Assembly (NCBI GenBank): GCA_964408805.1
Contig: CAYPAV010000016.1
Coordinates: forward strand, 1-64,000
Length of the DNA: 64,000 nt
Direction of reading: 5' to 3'
DNA from: CAYPAV01 sp964408805
GTDB taxonomy: Bacteria > Pseudomonadota > Alphaproteobacteria > UBA8366
Part shown: in pieces, positions 17,934 to 26,772 of the stretch
Numbering within the stretch: the first letter of the stretch is position 1
How the letters are laid out: each line of letters starts with the position of its first letter
Position numbers and translations under genes: made by a program
The notes under the pieces: generated by a model
Seen by the model: only the letters and a program-made list of their open reading frames with translations
Databases searched by the model: none
Told to the model about the DNA's origin: nothing

Positions 17934-18488
17934 ATGGCCTGGGAACAGAATAACAACCGCTGGCGGCGGCCGAACATCGTTTCGGAGACGCCACCGCCGG
18001 CGCGCCGCCGCCGCCTGTTCTCGGCCGAGCGGGTGCGCACCTACGGCATCGCCATCGTGCTTGGGATCGTTGTGTGGACCGCTTATTACTGGACCTTGGG
18101 CAGCCACCGCATCGAACGGCTCGACGAGTTCGCTGCCTATCTCAAGGGCGCCAATCTCTATGCCAAGCACGACGTCGCGCGCCTGACCTGGGACTGCGCG
18201 GGCCTTCGCCGGCAGTTCGAGACCGCCCATATCCGGCCCGGTCCGGGACGGATGTCGCGGGACGGCGCCACCCTGGTCTTCCTCCGCGACGGCCTCGACC
18301 TCGCCGCCTTCAAGACCTGGGTTGAGACCGCGCGCCACCGGGTGAAGATCGGGCAGGACCGCAAGGTCACCAGCGACACCATGCTGCTGACCGCCATGAT
18401 CGCCCGCCTCTTCCCGACCTTCCGCTTCGAAAGCGGCGAGCTCGCGCGCACCGTCGCCAACCCGTTCCCGAAGAAATGCCGGGAGTGA
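17934..18488 (+). CDS. Single-pass membrane protein of unknown function
   Basis: A 184-residue protein with a basic, Pro-rich cytoplasmic start (PPPARRRRLF), one transmembrane segment at about residues 38-58 (TYGIAIVLGIVVWTAYYW), and a soluble domain outside (RIERLDEFAAYLKGANLYAKH to the end) with two cysteines. I do not recognise the family. The ATG at 17934 is preferred; a GTG at 17907 is in frame upstream. It is divergent from the M81 peptidase, and the region between them (17816-17933) must hold both promoters. A role cannot be inferred from the neighbours. Confidence 0.65.
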   Translation: MAWEQNNNRWRRPNIVSETPPPARRRRLFSAERVRTYGIAIVLGIVVWTAYYWTLGSHRIERLDEFAAYLKGANLYAKHDVARLTWDCAGLRRQFETAHIRPGPGRMSRDGATLVFLRDGLDLAAFKTWVETARHRVKIGQDRKVTSDTMLLTAMIARLFPTFRFESGELARTVANPFPKKCRE

Positions 18489-18551
18489 GATCGGCAACGG
18501 GTCTTGACGTCGCTTGCGTCTTCCAACGGAGCGGGACCCTGGCGGTCGCTG

Positions 18552-19712
18552 CTATTCGGGCTCGATACCGGCCCGCCAGGTGGACGGTTTGCCGCCGAAA
18601 TCGGCTTCCGTCCGTTTTTGAAGGTAGAAGCCGTAGAGCGGCGGCACCATTGAATAGGGGTCGTCGATCCCCAACTTCGTCGCCGCGTCCATGGGCCAAT
18701 TCGGATTATTGAGCATTTCACGGCCGATAGCGATCAGGTCAGCCTTCCCGGATTGCAGAATTTCTTCCGCCTGATCCGCATGAATGATGAGGCCGACGGC
18801 CATGGTCATGATGTCGGCAAGCTTTCTGACGCCCTCGGCGAGCGGCACCTGATAGCCGTAGCGGACCGGATTGCCCGAATCCACGACGGAGCCGCCGGAC
18901 ATGCCGCCGCTGCTGCAATCGATCACGTCGACGCCATGGACCTTGAGCGCCCGCGCGACCGCGGCGCTGTCCTCTACGCTCCAGCCGGCCTCATCGATCG
19001 CCGACAGGCGAACGAAGAGCGGCTTGTCCTCCGGCCAGGATTGGCGCACGCGGTCGACGACATCGAGTGCGAAGCGCAAGCGGTTCTCCGTCGAACCGCC
19101 GTATTTATCGGTCCGCTGGTTCGAGACGGGCGATAGGAACTGATGGATCAGGTAGCCGTGCGCGGCGTGAAGCTCAAGCACGTCGAAACCAGCCTCTTTA
19201 ACACGCTCCGTCGCGGCTCCGTAGCCTTCGATCAAATCTTCGATATCCGCGATCGAGAGCGCGCGCGGAGCTGCGAAAGCGTTCGAATGGGCGATCTCAC
19301 TTGGTGCCACCAACTCCCATTCCTCGCCGTGATCGAGACCGGGATGGCTCGCCAGTGGCGCGCGACCTTCCCAGGGCACCGAACGACGTGCCTTGCGGCC
19401 TGAATGGCCAATCTGAATTCCCGCCGTCGCCCCATAAGATTTTATGGTCGATGCGATCTCCGTGAGGCCCGGAATAAAGTCATCCTTCCAGATACCGAGG
19501 TCTCTGGGCGTGCTTGCGCCGCGGGGGTCGGCCTTCGTCGATTCGACGAATACCAGCCCGGCACCTCCATAGGCGAGTTTGCCATAGTGGAGATTGTGCA
19601 GCGCCTGCGTGTAACCGTTTTCGGCAGCGTAGGTCAGCATAGGGGAGACGACGACGCGATTGCGGAGGCGGACTCCGCGCAACTCCATCGGCGAGAACAG
19701 CAGACTTTTCAT
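18552..19712 (-). CDS. NADH:flavin oxidoreductase, old yellow enzyme family (YqjM type)
   Basis: A 386-residue FMN-dependent TIM barrel. It has the family start SLLFSPMELRGVRLRNRVVVSPM, AHSNAFAAPRALS, the substrate-loop motif ELHAAHGYLIHQFLSPVSNQ followed by RTDKYGGSTENR, and the phosphate-binding GREMLNNPNWP. The position of the active-site residue and motif SAIDEAGWSVEDS fit the YqjM class of ene-reductases. Such enzymes reduce activated C=C bonds with NAD(P)H. I start it at 19712; further upstream sequence in the frame is not family-like. It is divergent from the alpha/beta hydrolase at 19959. Confidence 0.92.
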   Translation of the reverse strand: MKSLLFSPMELRGVRLRNRVVVSPMLTYAAENGYTQALHNLHYGKLAYGGAGLVFVESTKADPRGASTPRDLGIWKDDFIPGLTEIASTIKSYGATAGIQIGHSGRKARRSVPWEGRAPLASHPGLDHGEEWELVAPSEIAHSNAFAAPRALSIADIEDLIEGYGAATERVKEAGFDVLELHAAHGYLIHQFLSPVSNQRTDKYGGSTENRLRFALDVVDRVRQSWPEDKPLFVRLSAIDEAGWSVEDSAAVARALKVHGVDVIDCSSGGMSGGSVVDSGNPVRYGYQVPLAEGVRKLADIMTMAVGLIIHADQAEEILQSGKADLIAIGREMLNNPNWPMDAATKLGIDDPYSMVPPLYGFYLQKRTEADFGGKPSTWRAGIEPE

Positions 19713-19958
19713 AAGGTCACCAAATTGCGGAACAGGTTCGGCGGGAACCAAGATGACAGGGTTCCAACGATGACTAAATATAGAATTCAATCTATCTTAA
19801 GCAATTGAGAACCATCGGCCGTTTCATCGCGAATGTCTCCCTTCACCACCATGCTAGCCGAAGGGGCCCGCGAGCTATTTCTTATTTGAAGACCCCACAG
19901 TCTTTTAAACAGGACGAGCCGGTAATTATGAATGCGTTCGACACCTGGATAGGCGGCA

Positions 19959-20855
19959 ATGAACTCTCATAGCGACATACAAGACATCAACAATATTCCG
20001 GTTCATTTCACGATAGAGGGGCCCGATGCTGCTCCGGTCATCACATTCGCGCATGCCTTGTCGCTCGACCTAAGAAGTTTCGAGCCTCAAGTGGCGGCGT
20101 TTAGGGACCGATACCGGGTCTTGCGACTGGACCTTCGGGGGCACGGTCGAACAGACCTGGATGGCGGAGCGTTTTCCATAGAGGATTTGGCCAAAGACGT
20201 CGTCGGTCTACTGGATCATCTCCAAGTAGAGAAAACACATTTCGTCGGCAGTTCGCTCGGCGCCATGGTCGGATTCGCCTTGGCATTCGAGCATCGAGAC
20301 CGATTATCGAGCCTCACTTTCATGGCGTCTCAAGGCGCGTTGCCAGCTGAGCGTATAGCCACGGCACGCAGTAGTATCGCTGCGATGCGTGCCTCTGGCG
20401 CGACATCCAAAACCACATTAGCGGACGAGTGTGAAGCGATGCTGGCACGATTGCTGGGAGATATTCAAGAAGCTACCCACCCCGCGCCGTTCGCCTTGCT
20501 ACGGCAAATACTGAGTGAAACCACGCTGTTCGGTCAGGCGCGCGCCTACGAAGCGATCCTTGAAATGGACTACGACAACCGGCTTGACGAAGTTCAGGTG
20601 CCGACCCTGATCCTGGCCGGCGCGCAAGACACGTCAACGCCGGCGGAGCGGATGCAAATGTATAAGGATGGTATTATCGGTGCCCGCATGGAAATCCTCC
20701 AGGGCGCAGGGCATTTCCCGAATGTGGAGCGGCCGGAGGCATTTAACGACGTTCTCGGGAGCTTCCTCAGGTGCCGAGGCGATAGACCCGGGTTGCTGTG
20801 TCATGGAAGAGAAGCGCCTTCTCCGCCGCCGAACAGCCGCTGGAGATGCGCTTGA
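19959..20855 (+). CDS. Alpha/beta hydrolase, enol-lactonase-like
   Basis: A 298-residue hydrolase resembling 3-oxoadipate enol-lactonase. The oxyanion strand is TFAHALSLDLRSF, the nucleophile elbow is VGSSLGAM (Ser in GxSxG), the acid is the Asp of AGAQDTSTP, and the base is the His of GAGHFPNVERPEAF. The fold is complete by about residue 268; the last 30 residues (from CRGDRPGLL) are unlike the family and overlap, tail to tail, 89 bases of the amidohydrolase on the other strand. That extension may reflect loss of an original stop codon. The first oxyanion-strand HG is changed to HA. Likely acts on an ester or lactone. Confidence 0.87.
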   Translation: MNSHSDIQDINNIPVHFTIEGPDAAPVITFAHALSLDLRSFEPQVAAFRDRYRVLRLDLRGHGRTDLDGGAFSIEDLAKDVVGLLDHLQVEKTHFVGSSLGAMVGFALAFEHRDRLSSLTFMASQGALPAERIATARSSIAAMRASGATSKTTLADECEAMLARLLGDIQEATHPAPFALLRQILSETTLFGQARAYEAILEMDYDNRLDEVQVPTLILAGAQDTSTPAERMQMYKDGIIGARMEILQGAGHFPNVERPEAFNDVLGSFLRCRGDRPGLLCHGREAPSPPPNSRWRCA

Positions 20856-21810
20856 ACGTGTTCCAGAGGACGTTATAACCGACCGAGACTTTATCTACCG
20901 GAAAGTTCGATTCGAACATACAGCGTTCCGCACCGAACTGTTCGATGCAGTGTTCGTAATAGACTTTTGTCGCGGCCGCCAACTCCTCGCTTGAAGGTGG
21001 CCGTTTTCGTCTATCCCATTCATAGCCGTTCGCCCGCATGTTGATCCCACCGAGTTTGGCGTGGACGTTGGGGCATTCGGAAAGCGCGGCGATATCGCAC
21101 TTCCATTGCGCCAGATATTGCGCCTGGGCACCTTTATACGGCCCGATCCCGAGGGGTCCGCCGAAATGATTGAGAATAATCGTGGTGTTCGGAAACGCAT
21201 GCGCAAGATCCGTTAACTCGGGAATCTGCGGATGATAGCACCAGCCTTCGAAACTCAGCCCAAGCGGCGCGAGCCGCGCGAATCCGGCTCGGAAAGTCGT
21301 GTCGAAGAACATTCCCTCGGCCGGATTGGTGTGGGAATTTCTGACCTCGTCGCTGCGGTCCCAGGCCACGGCATGACGGATTCCGCGAAATCGCCCACTC
21401 CCGGCGGCGAGATGGGCCTCCAGAACGGGCGTCACCACATCGCCTAGTGTCAGATCGGCAAATCCGACGATTCCCGCCGCAATCCTCGTCTTTCCGTACT
21501 GCCCGGAGGCGCTCATCGCGGCGATGCCGTTCGCAAACTCGGTCTCGCCGACCGGCCGGAGTTCGGACGGTCCGTCGGCGCGGTACATGGAGGCGCATTC
21601 GATAAAGACGGTCGCAACGATGTTATGGCCGCTACCGATGTCGGCAAGAAATTCGTCCAGCAAATTTCGTGGTTCGACCTGGTCGTTCCGAAATAACGCC
21701 GTCGGTTCGATTCCCTCACCCCAGAGATGATGATGCGGATCGCAGATCGGCAACTCCGGCTCAAGCGTTTCCTCGGGCGTCATCGAAAGCCAGCGGTCGG
21801 TCGTCGCCAT
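20767..21810 (-). CDS. Amidohydrolase_2 family metal-dependent hydrolase
   Basis: A 347-residue TIM-barrel hydrolase of the amidohydrolase-related group (PF04909). The first metal motif is CDPHHHLWGEG (HxH), the barrel has TTIILNHFGGPLG, and the C-terminal metal/catalytic Asp lies in MFESNFPVDKVSVGYNVLWN. Members decarboxylate or hydrolyse lactones and aromatic acids in catabolic pathways (for example 2-pyrone-4,6-dicarboxylate lactonase). It runs convergently into the alpha/beta hydrolase with an 89-base overlap. It lies downstream of the LLM-class oxidoreductase on the same strand (55 bases), so the two could share a transcript. Confidence 0.9.
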   Translation of the reverse strand: MATTDRWLSMTPEETLEPELPICDPHHHLWGEGIEPTALFRNDQVEPRNLLDEFLADIGSGHNIVATVFIECASMYRADGPSELRPVGETEFANGIAAMSASGQYGKTRIAAGIVGFADLTLGDVVTPVLEAHLAAGSGRFRGIRHAVAWDRSDEVRNSHTNPAEGMFFDTTFRAGFARLAPLGLSFEGWCYHPQIPELTDLAHAFPNTTIILNHFGGPLGIGPYKGAQAQYLAQWKCDIAALSECPNVHAKLGGINMRANGYEWDRRKRPPSSEELAAATKVYYEHCIEQFGAERCMFESNFPVDKVSVGYNVLWNTFKRISSGCSAAEKALLFHDTATRVYRLGT

Positions 21811-21865
21811 TGTCGAATTCCCTATAATTGAGCGGCAGGTCGAGGACGGGCGACGACAACGCCCG

Positions 21866-22708
21866 TTACAGGACTGCTTCGGCGATTCGTTCCAGTTGCG
21901 ATGCCATCTCGGCTTCTGTGTCGACGAATTCGGGTCGTACCACGACCCTGTCGGCGCCGGCGTCGAACAGGGACTTGAACAAGGCGCGGTCGGGTTCTTG
22001 GCCGTAAACGGTGATGGTAATGCCTTTCGGGTCGCGTCCCGCCGCCTCGGCCATCGTATCGAGCTGTTGCCGGCAATCCTCCAATTCCACCGGCGTCACT
22101 CGATTCGGCATCCAGCCGTCGGCATGATCCACGACGCGCCGCAATACGTTCTTCGCCATGCCGCCGATCAGAATTGGCGGATAGGGCTTCTGCACGGGCT
22201 TGGGATAGGAGCGGACGGCGGGAAAATCGAAATATTTCCCGTGATGTTCCGTTTCCTCCTCGGTCCACAGCTTCTTCATGACATCCAGGGCTTCGCGGGT
22301 TTGGGTCCATCGATGGGCGAAGTCGCCGCCCATCAGTTCGGTCTCCTCCTTGAGCCAGCCGGTTCCGACGCCGAAGATGAATCGCCCGCCGCTATAGAGG
22401 TCGAGCGCAGCGATTTCCTTCGCCAGGAGGAGGGGGTTGCGTTCCGGCACCAAGGTTATTCCGGTCGCGAGCTTGATACGATCGGTCACCGCCGAGGCCC
22501 GGGCCAACGCGATATAAGGTTCCGTGAAGTGCGAATAGGTCCAGGGAATCTCCCCACCGGTGGCCGGAAACGGGCTTTCGGAACGCACCGGAACCGCCGG
22601 ATGTTCCGCGTACCAGATTGAATCAAATCCCAGATCTTCCGCCTTCTTGGCCATGAAGGCCGGATCAATGGTATAGGCGGGGAGCGGAACCGACGTGCCA
22701 ATTTTCAT
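21866..22708 (-). CDS. LLM class F420/flavin-dependent oxidoreductase
   Basis: A 280-residue bacterial luciferase-like TIM barrel. It has KIGTSVPLPAYTIDPAFMAKKAEDLGFDSIW, IKLATGITLVPERNPLLLAKEIAALD, GRFIFGVGTGWLKEE and YPPILIGG, the usual order in F420-dependent LLM oxidoreductases (TIGR03619-like). The start at 22708 gives the canonical N-terminus; the long upstream extension of the frame is non-coding. The cofactor (F420 or FMN) cannot be settled here. It heads a short minus-strand pair with the amidohydrolase and is divergent from the aldo/keto reductase. Confidence 0.88.
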   Translation of the reverse strand: MKIGTSVPLPAYTIDPAFMAKKAEDLGFDSIWYAEHPAVPVRSESPFPATGGEIPWTYSHFTEPYIALARASAVTDRIKLATGITLVPERNPLLLAKEIAALDLYSGGRFIFGVGTGWLKEETELMGGDFAHRWTQTREALDVMKKLWTEEETEHHGKYFDFPAVRSYPKPVQKPYPPILIGGMAKNVLRRVVDHADGWMPNRVTPVELEDCRQQLDTMAEAAGRDPKGITITVYGQEPDRALFKSLFDAGADRVVVRPEFVDTEAEMASQLERIAEAVL

Positions 22709-23009
22709 GTCGAAGCCATCTATCGAAGGTGAATTTTGTATGACGATTCCGGGCGGGAGAGATCGAATTTCCGTCCGATGGATTGACAAGCGTAACGCGT
22801 GCTTCGGACACTGACCAGGGACCGTCTCGAATAGTGGTTGCCGCTTCGCGGCGCAAATGATCTTGTGCTTGTCTTCTGACGCGGGCGGGAAGCCTGCCTC
22901 GGAAAGAGGCGATGCTGGCGGCCATGCCGGATCGCCTCCGGGCCTAAGACGGTCCCATTCGCGAAATGGCGAATGCAATTCTCAGAAATATTCTTCGGGA
23001 GGCAAACAC

Positions 23010-23975
23010 TTGGAATATACGACATTGGGCAAGACCGGATTGCGCGTCAGCGTCGCGGGTTTGGGCTGCGGCGGCAACAGCCGACTTGGCATGGGCGCCG
23101 GGAAAACCGTCTCAGAGGCGGCCGACGTCGTCCGCGCCGCCATCGAACTCGGCGTCAATTATTTTGATACCGCCAGAAACTATGGAACCGAGCCCGTCGT
23201 CGGCCTTGGGATCAAGGGCGTTCGTCGGGACGACGTCGTGATTTCGACGAAATCTACGGTCAAGGTCGAAGGCACCCGCCTCACGGCGGAACAATTGGTC
23301 GCCAATCTCGACCATTCCCTGACGCAATTAGGCTCGGATTATGTCGATGTCTACATGCTGCATGGCGTTGCCCCCGTCGATTACGACTATTCCCTGGAGG
23401 TTTTGGCACCCGCGTTGCTGAAGGAGCGCGAAAAGGGAAAATTTCGCCATCTCGGCATCACCGAGACCGCGCCCCGCGACCCGACCCAACAAATGCTGCA
23501 ACGCGCCGTGGAGGCGCCGTGTTGGGAGGTCGCCATGTTCGCCTATCACATGATGAACCAGAATGCGCGGACGCATGTCTTTCCCAGGATGCTCGAGAAG
23601 CGCATCGGTACGCTGCTTATGTTCGTGGTCCGCAATATCTTCAGCCGGCCCGGTTTGCTGGAAAATACCGTTAGGGAGTTGGTAGGAAACGGAGACCTGC
23701 CCGCCGACTTCCCCGACCAAGACGACCCCTTGGGTTTTCTCGTTCATGACGGCGGCGCCACGAGCATCATCGACGCGGCTTATCGTTTCGTTCGGCATCA
23801 ACCCGGGACCGACGTCGTCTTGTTCGGGACCGGTAATCCGGCTCACTTGAGATCAAATATCGACTCTATTCTGCAACCGCCCTTGCCCGGCGCCCACGTC
23901 GAGAAGCTTTATAATCTGTTCGGCGATCTGAAGAGCGTCGGCCTCGACCTGCCGGACAAGATGCCGAAGCCTTGA
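23010..23975 (+). CDS. Aldo/keto reductase, TTG start
   Basis: A 321-residue AKR. It opens with LEYTTLGKTGLRVSVAGLGCGG, has the catalytic Asp/Tyr in GVNYFDTARNYG, DVVISTKST for the lysine and DYVDVYMLHG for the histidine, so the catalytic tetrad is complete. No ATG fits: the frame starts at TTG 23010 with GGGAGG seven bases before it, matching the family's N-terminus exactly; an upstream ATG at 22857 would add an unrelated 51 residues. The frame is divergent from the LLM oxidoreductase and convergent with the 2-hydroxyacid dehydrogenase. It reduces or oxidises a carbonyl/alcohol; substrate unknown. Confidence 0.88.
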   Translation: MEYTTLGKTGLRVSVAGLGCGGNSRLGMGAGKTVSEAADVVRAAIELGVNYFDTARNYGTEPVVGLGIKGVRRDDVVISTKSTVKVEGTRLTAEQLVANLDHSLTQLGSDYVDVYMLHGVAPVDYDYSLEVLAPALLKEREKGKFRHLGITETAPRDPTQQMLQRAVEAPCWEVAMFAYHMMNQNARTHVFPRMLEKRIGTLLMFVVRNIFSRPGLLENTVRELVGNGDLPADFPDQDDPLGFLVHDGGATSIIDAAYRFVRHQPGTDVVLFGTGNPAHLRSNIDSILQPPLPGAHVEKLYNLFGDLKSVGLDLPDKMPKP

Positions 23976-24007
23976 CGCAGTCGTCGCGCGAAAACGAAAC
24001 CCCTCGT

Positions 24008-25006
24008 TTATCCCGTTCCCTTGAAACAGATATTCTCCACCGCTTCGCCAATCGCTAGATGGTCCAGATTGCGTGCGACCGTCTGCCATCGCCGAAGCCG
24101 TGCCGCCCCGGAGCGCGCGCTGTTGTGGGGCGTCATGATCAGGTTATCCAGCGTTTCAAAGGGAAATCGCGAGGGCGGCCGCTCGGGATTCTCCGGCGTC
24201 GGATAACTGTACCAGACATCGATGACGGCGCCGCCAATCCGTTTCTCCGAAAGCGCCCGGTAAAGCGCTTCCTCGTCGACTACCGCGCCGCGGCCCACAT
24301 TGATCAGAACGCCGTCGGGCTTCATCCGTGCGATCCGTTCGGCGTCGATTAGGCCTCGCGTCTCGTCCGAGAGCGGCAGCGCGACGAGGACATAGTCGCT
24401 CTCGCCGAGAAGGTCGTCCAACCCGTCCATGGTCTGGAGTCGTTCGAGCGGCGCGGGGACCGGCCCCGCGGTTCGGCTGACCGCGATCACCCGCATTCCG
24501 AAGGCCGCGGCCCGTGCGGCTGCTTCCCGTCCGATATGTCCGTAGCCCACGACGCCGAGCGTCTTACCGTAAATTTCACCATGGTTGGGCCCCGTACCCG
24601 GGATGCGGTTGTCCCAGCCATGGGTGCGAAACCGCCGGTCCGATTTGGCAAAGCCGATTTCCCACTCCAGCATTGTCCCCAAGATATATTCGGCGATCGC
24701 GATCTCGTGCTCGAAGGCGTTGCAAACCGTACACCCTTCCGGCACGTCTTCGGGATGGAGCCAATCGAATCCGGTGAAGGGGATTTGGTATAGTTTCAAG
24801 TTCGGGACGGTGGGCCACGCCCCCTTGATCCGCCCGCCGACGATGGCGTCCGCGCCAGGGGCAAGATCAACGAAGCGCGCGAAGTCTTCGTCCTCGGACC
24901 AATGGATGACATTCCAGTTCGTGGTCAATCGATCTTGGATCCAATCGATCCAGGGAATGCACATGCGTCCGGCGAGAAACACCGTAGGCTTATCGGACAT
25001 CGGCAT
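24008..25006 (-). CDS. D-isomer specific 2-hydroxyacid dehydrogenase
   Basis: A 332-residue NAD-dependent dehydrogenase. The nucleotide-binding site is LGVVGYGHIGREAAARAAAFGM, the catalytic Arg lies in NVGRGAVVDEEALYRAL, and the catalytic His in MTPHNSARSG. Members of this family (phosphoglycerate, glyoxylate or formate dehydrogenase-like) interconvert 2-keto and D-2-hydroxy acids. It is the last gene of a minus-strand run VOC, TauD/TfdA dioxygenase, MBL lactonase-like, this gene, with gaps of 30-66 bases, so it probably serves one pathway. The exact keto acid is not predictable. Confidence 0.92.
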   Translation of the reverse strand: MPMSDKPTVFLAGRMCIPWIDWIQDRLTTNWNVIHWSEDEDFARFVDLAPGADAIVGGRIKGAWPTVPNLKLYQIPFTGFDWLHPEDVPEGCTVCNAFEHEIAIAEYILGTMLEWEIGFAKSDRRFRTHGWDNRIPGTGPNHGEIYGKTLGVVGYGHIGREAAARAAAFGMRVIAVSRTAGPVPAPLERLQTMDGLDDLLGESDYVLVALPLSDETRGLIDAERIARMKPDGVLINVGRGAVVDEEALYRALSEKRIGGAVIDVWYSYPTPENPERPPSRFPFETLDNLIMTPHNSARSGAARLRRWQTVARNLDHLAIGEAVENICFKGTG

Positions 25007-25036
25007 GGATCTCGTTTCGCGAAATCGGTGTAACGT

Positions 25037-25834
25037 TCAACTCTTCGGCGGCTCGTCCAGCCGTACGACGATGCCCTCGAGATCCGGCGAAGGTGCGGCA
25101 TAGCGGTTCAGAACATCGGGATCGTGTCCCGGCACGATATGGTCGTCGCTTGGCGCCAGCTTGCGCAAGCGGCGAAACCCTTCGAGCATCAGGAACAGGT
25201 TCTCGTGCAGCAGAAACGGCGTGCCATCGCTGATGCTTTCGTAATAATGCGCCGCGTCGGAAGCCAAAACGATGGGTCCTCGTTTGGTATTCACCTTCAC
25301 CGATTGCTGACCTCGCGAGTGACCCGGAACGTGGTGTACCGATATGCCGGGAAAGAGTTCCTCGTCGCCGTCGTGGAAGACCACCCGGTCGCCGTAGACA
25401 GCCGTCACCATCTGCAAGACCTCTCCAAGCACGAAGGAGTGCCGAAGCGGTTTATACGTCATCGCCCGGCCGGTCACGAAAGACAGTTCCTCGTCCTGGA
25501 TGTGGAAATTCGCCTTCGGGAAAAGATCGAGGTTGCCGACATGGTCGTAGTGCATGTGCGAAATGACGACGTCCTCGACCTCGTCCGCATCGACGCCGAT
25601 CAATTTCATGCTTTCGGCCGGGCAGCGCAGAAACGTTCGGCCGCGACCTTCCCCCTCGGCCTGGTTGAAACCGATATCAAGGACAACCGTCCGCTCTTCG
25701 TTGCGAATCACCCAGACGAAGTAATCCATCGGCAGGGGCGCTTCGTGCGGATCGCCATACATAAAAATCGTCCCCCGCGTTCCCACGCGTTCGCCGTATT
25801 TGATCGCAAAGACTTCGTATTCGGGAATCGACAT
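25037..25834 (-). CDS. MBL-fold hydrolase, N-acyl homoserine lactonase-like
   Basis: A 265-residue metallo-beta-lactamase fold protein with the dinuclear zinc motif H93-M-H95-Y-D97-H98 (SHMHYDHVGN), a third histidine in VHHVPGHSRGQQ and a conserved Asp in VLASDAAHYYES. The spacing fits the AttM/AiiA-like lactonase branch. In a catabolic run it may open a lactone or thioester rather than quench signals. GAGGGAA precedes the ATG. It lies 30 bases upstream of the 2-hydroxyacid dehydrogenase and 35 bases downstream of the dioxygenase on the same strand. A truncated relative is seen at 33986-34165. Confidence 0.9.
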   Translation of the reverse strand: MSIPEYEVFAIKYGERVGTRGTIFMYGDPHEAPLPMDYFVWVIRNEERTVVLDIGFNQAEGEGRGRTFLRCPAESMKLIGVDADEVEDVVISHMHYDHVGNLDLFPKANFHIQDEELSFVTGRAMTYKPLRHSFVLGEVLQMVTAVYGDRVVFHDGDEELFPGISVHHVPGHSRGQQSVKVNTKRGPIVLASDAAHYYESISDGTPFLLHENLFLMLEGFRRLRKLAPSDDHIVPGHDPDVLNRYAAPSPDLEGIVVRLDEPPKS

Positions 25835-25869
25835 TTCCCTCGTTCCTTTCGATGAATGTATCGGGCGTC

Positions 25870-26706
25870 CTAACCGGCTATTTGCGTGCGCTGCATATGG
25901 CGGACACTGTCGTGATTATCGTGAACGGCTAGGTGCACCGTGCATCGATTGTCCCAAAACGCGATCGATCCCGGCCTCCAGGCAAACCGGCAGGTGAATT
26001 CGGGCCGGCACTGATGTTTGTAGAGAAATTGTAAAACCGGCGCACTTTCCGCCTCGGTCATGCCGTCGAGATGCATTGTGTAAACGGGATTGACGAAAAG
26101 GTGCTTCCGGCCGGTTTCCGGATGGACGCTGACGACCGGATGGGCGTTGACGGTCGGCTGCCAGTTTGCGTCGTCACGTACCTGGCTGGACCGTTTGGCG
26201 TTGACGCCCGCTTGGGGGCCCGCCACGCGGATATCGCTGTGCACGGCTTCCAGGTCGCCGAGCAGGTCCTTCATGCCGTCGGACAGGGCGTCATAGGCCA
26301 TGTATTGGTTTGCGAAGATGGTATCGCCGCCATATTCCGGCGTCTCCAACGCGTAGAGGATCGCCCCCATCGGCGGCGTTTCCATCATCGTCGTGTCCGC
26401 GTGCCATTCCTCGCCGGCGACACTGGTATCGCCGGGTTTCCGCAGCAGGTAGACGGTCTCCTTGTCTTCCTGGCCGAGCTGATAGTTCGGATGGACGAAG
26501 AGCTCGCCGAATCGCCGGCTGAAGGCCTTGTGCCGATCAACAGGGAGGTCCTGATCCCGGAAAAAGATCACCAGATGGTCAAGCAGTGCCTGACGGATTT
26601 CACCGATCGTTGCGTCATCCAACTCGTCGCCGACCGCAACCGCGCCAATTTCGGCACCGAGCGCCCCTGCGATGGGTGCAACCGTGATTCTTTCGTAAGC
26701 CGTCAT
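25870..26706 (-). CDS. TauD/TfdA family 2-oxoglutarate-dependent dioxygenase
   Basis: A 278-residue Fe(II)/2-oxoglutarate dioxygenase. Iron ligands are His102 and Asp104 in WHADTTM and the distal His258 in DNRCTVHLAVHD; an Arg near 269-273 would bind 2-oxoglutarate. The start ITVAPIAGALGAEIGAVAVG is typical. TfdA splits aryloxyacetates, TauD releases sulfite from taurine, and others hydroxylate carnitine precursors or alkyl sulfates; the motif set does not separate these. In a run with a VOC protein, an MBL hydrolase and a 2-hydroxyacid dehydrogenase it probably performs the first oxidative step on an organic acid. Confidence 0.93.
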   Translation of the reverse strand: MTAYERITVAPIAGALGAEIGAVAVGDELDDATIGEIRQALLDHLVIFFRDQDLPVDRHKAFSRRFGELFVHPNYQLGQEDKETVYLLRKPGDTSVAGEEWHADTTMMETPPMGAILYALETPEYGGDTIFANQYMAYDALSDGMKDLLGDLEAVHSDIRVAGPQAGVNAKRSSQVRDDANWQPTVNAHPVVSVHPETGRKHLFVNPVYTMHLDGMTEAESAPVLQFLYKHQCRPEFTCRFAWRPGSIAFWDNRCTVHLAVHDNHDSVRHMQRTQIAG

Positions 26707-26772
26707 ATCGTCTTGGTCTCCAAACGGGTCGCGTCCGGTGCATCCGGTCCACGGCCTCCAATTTTCGCGGGT

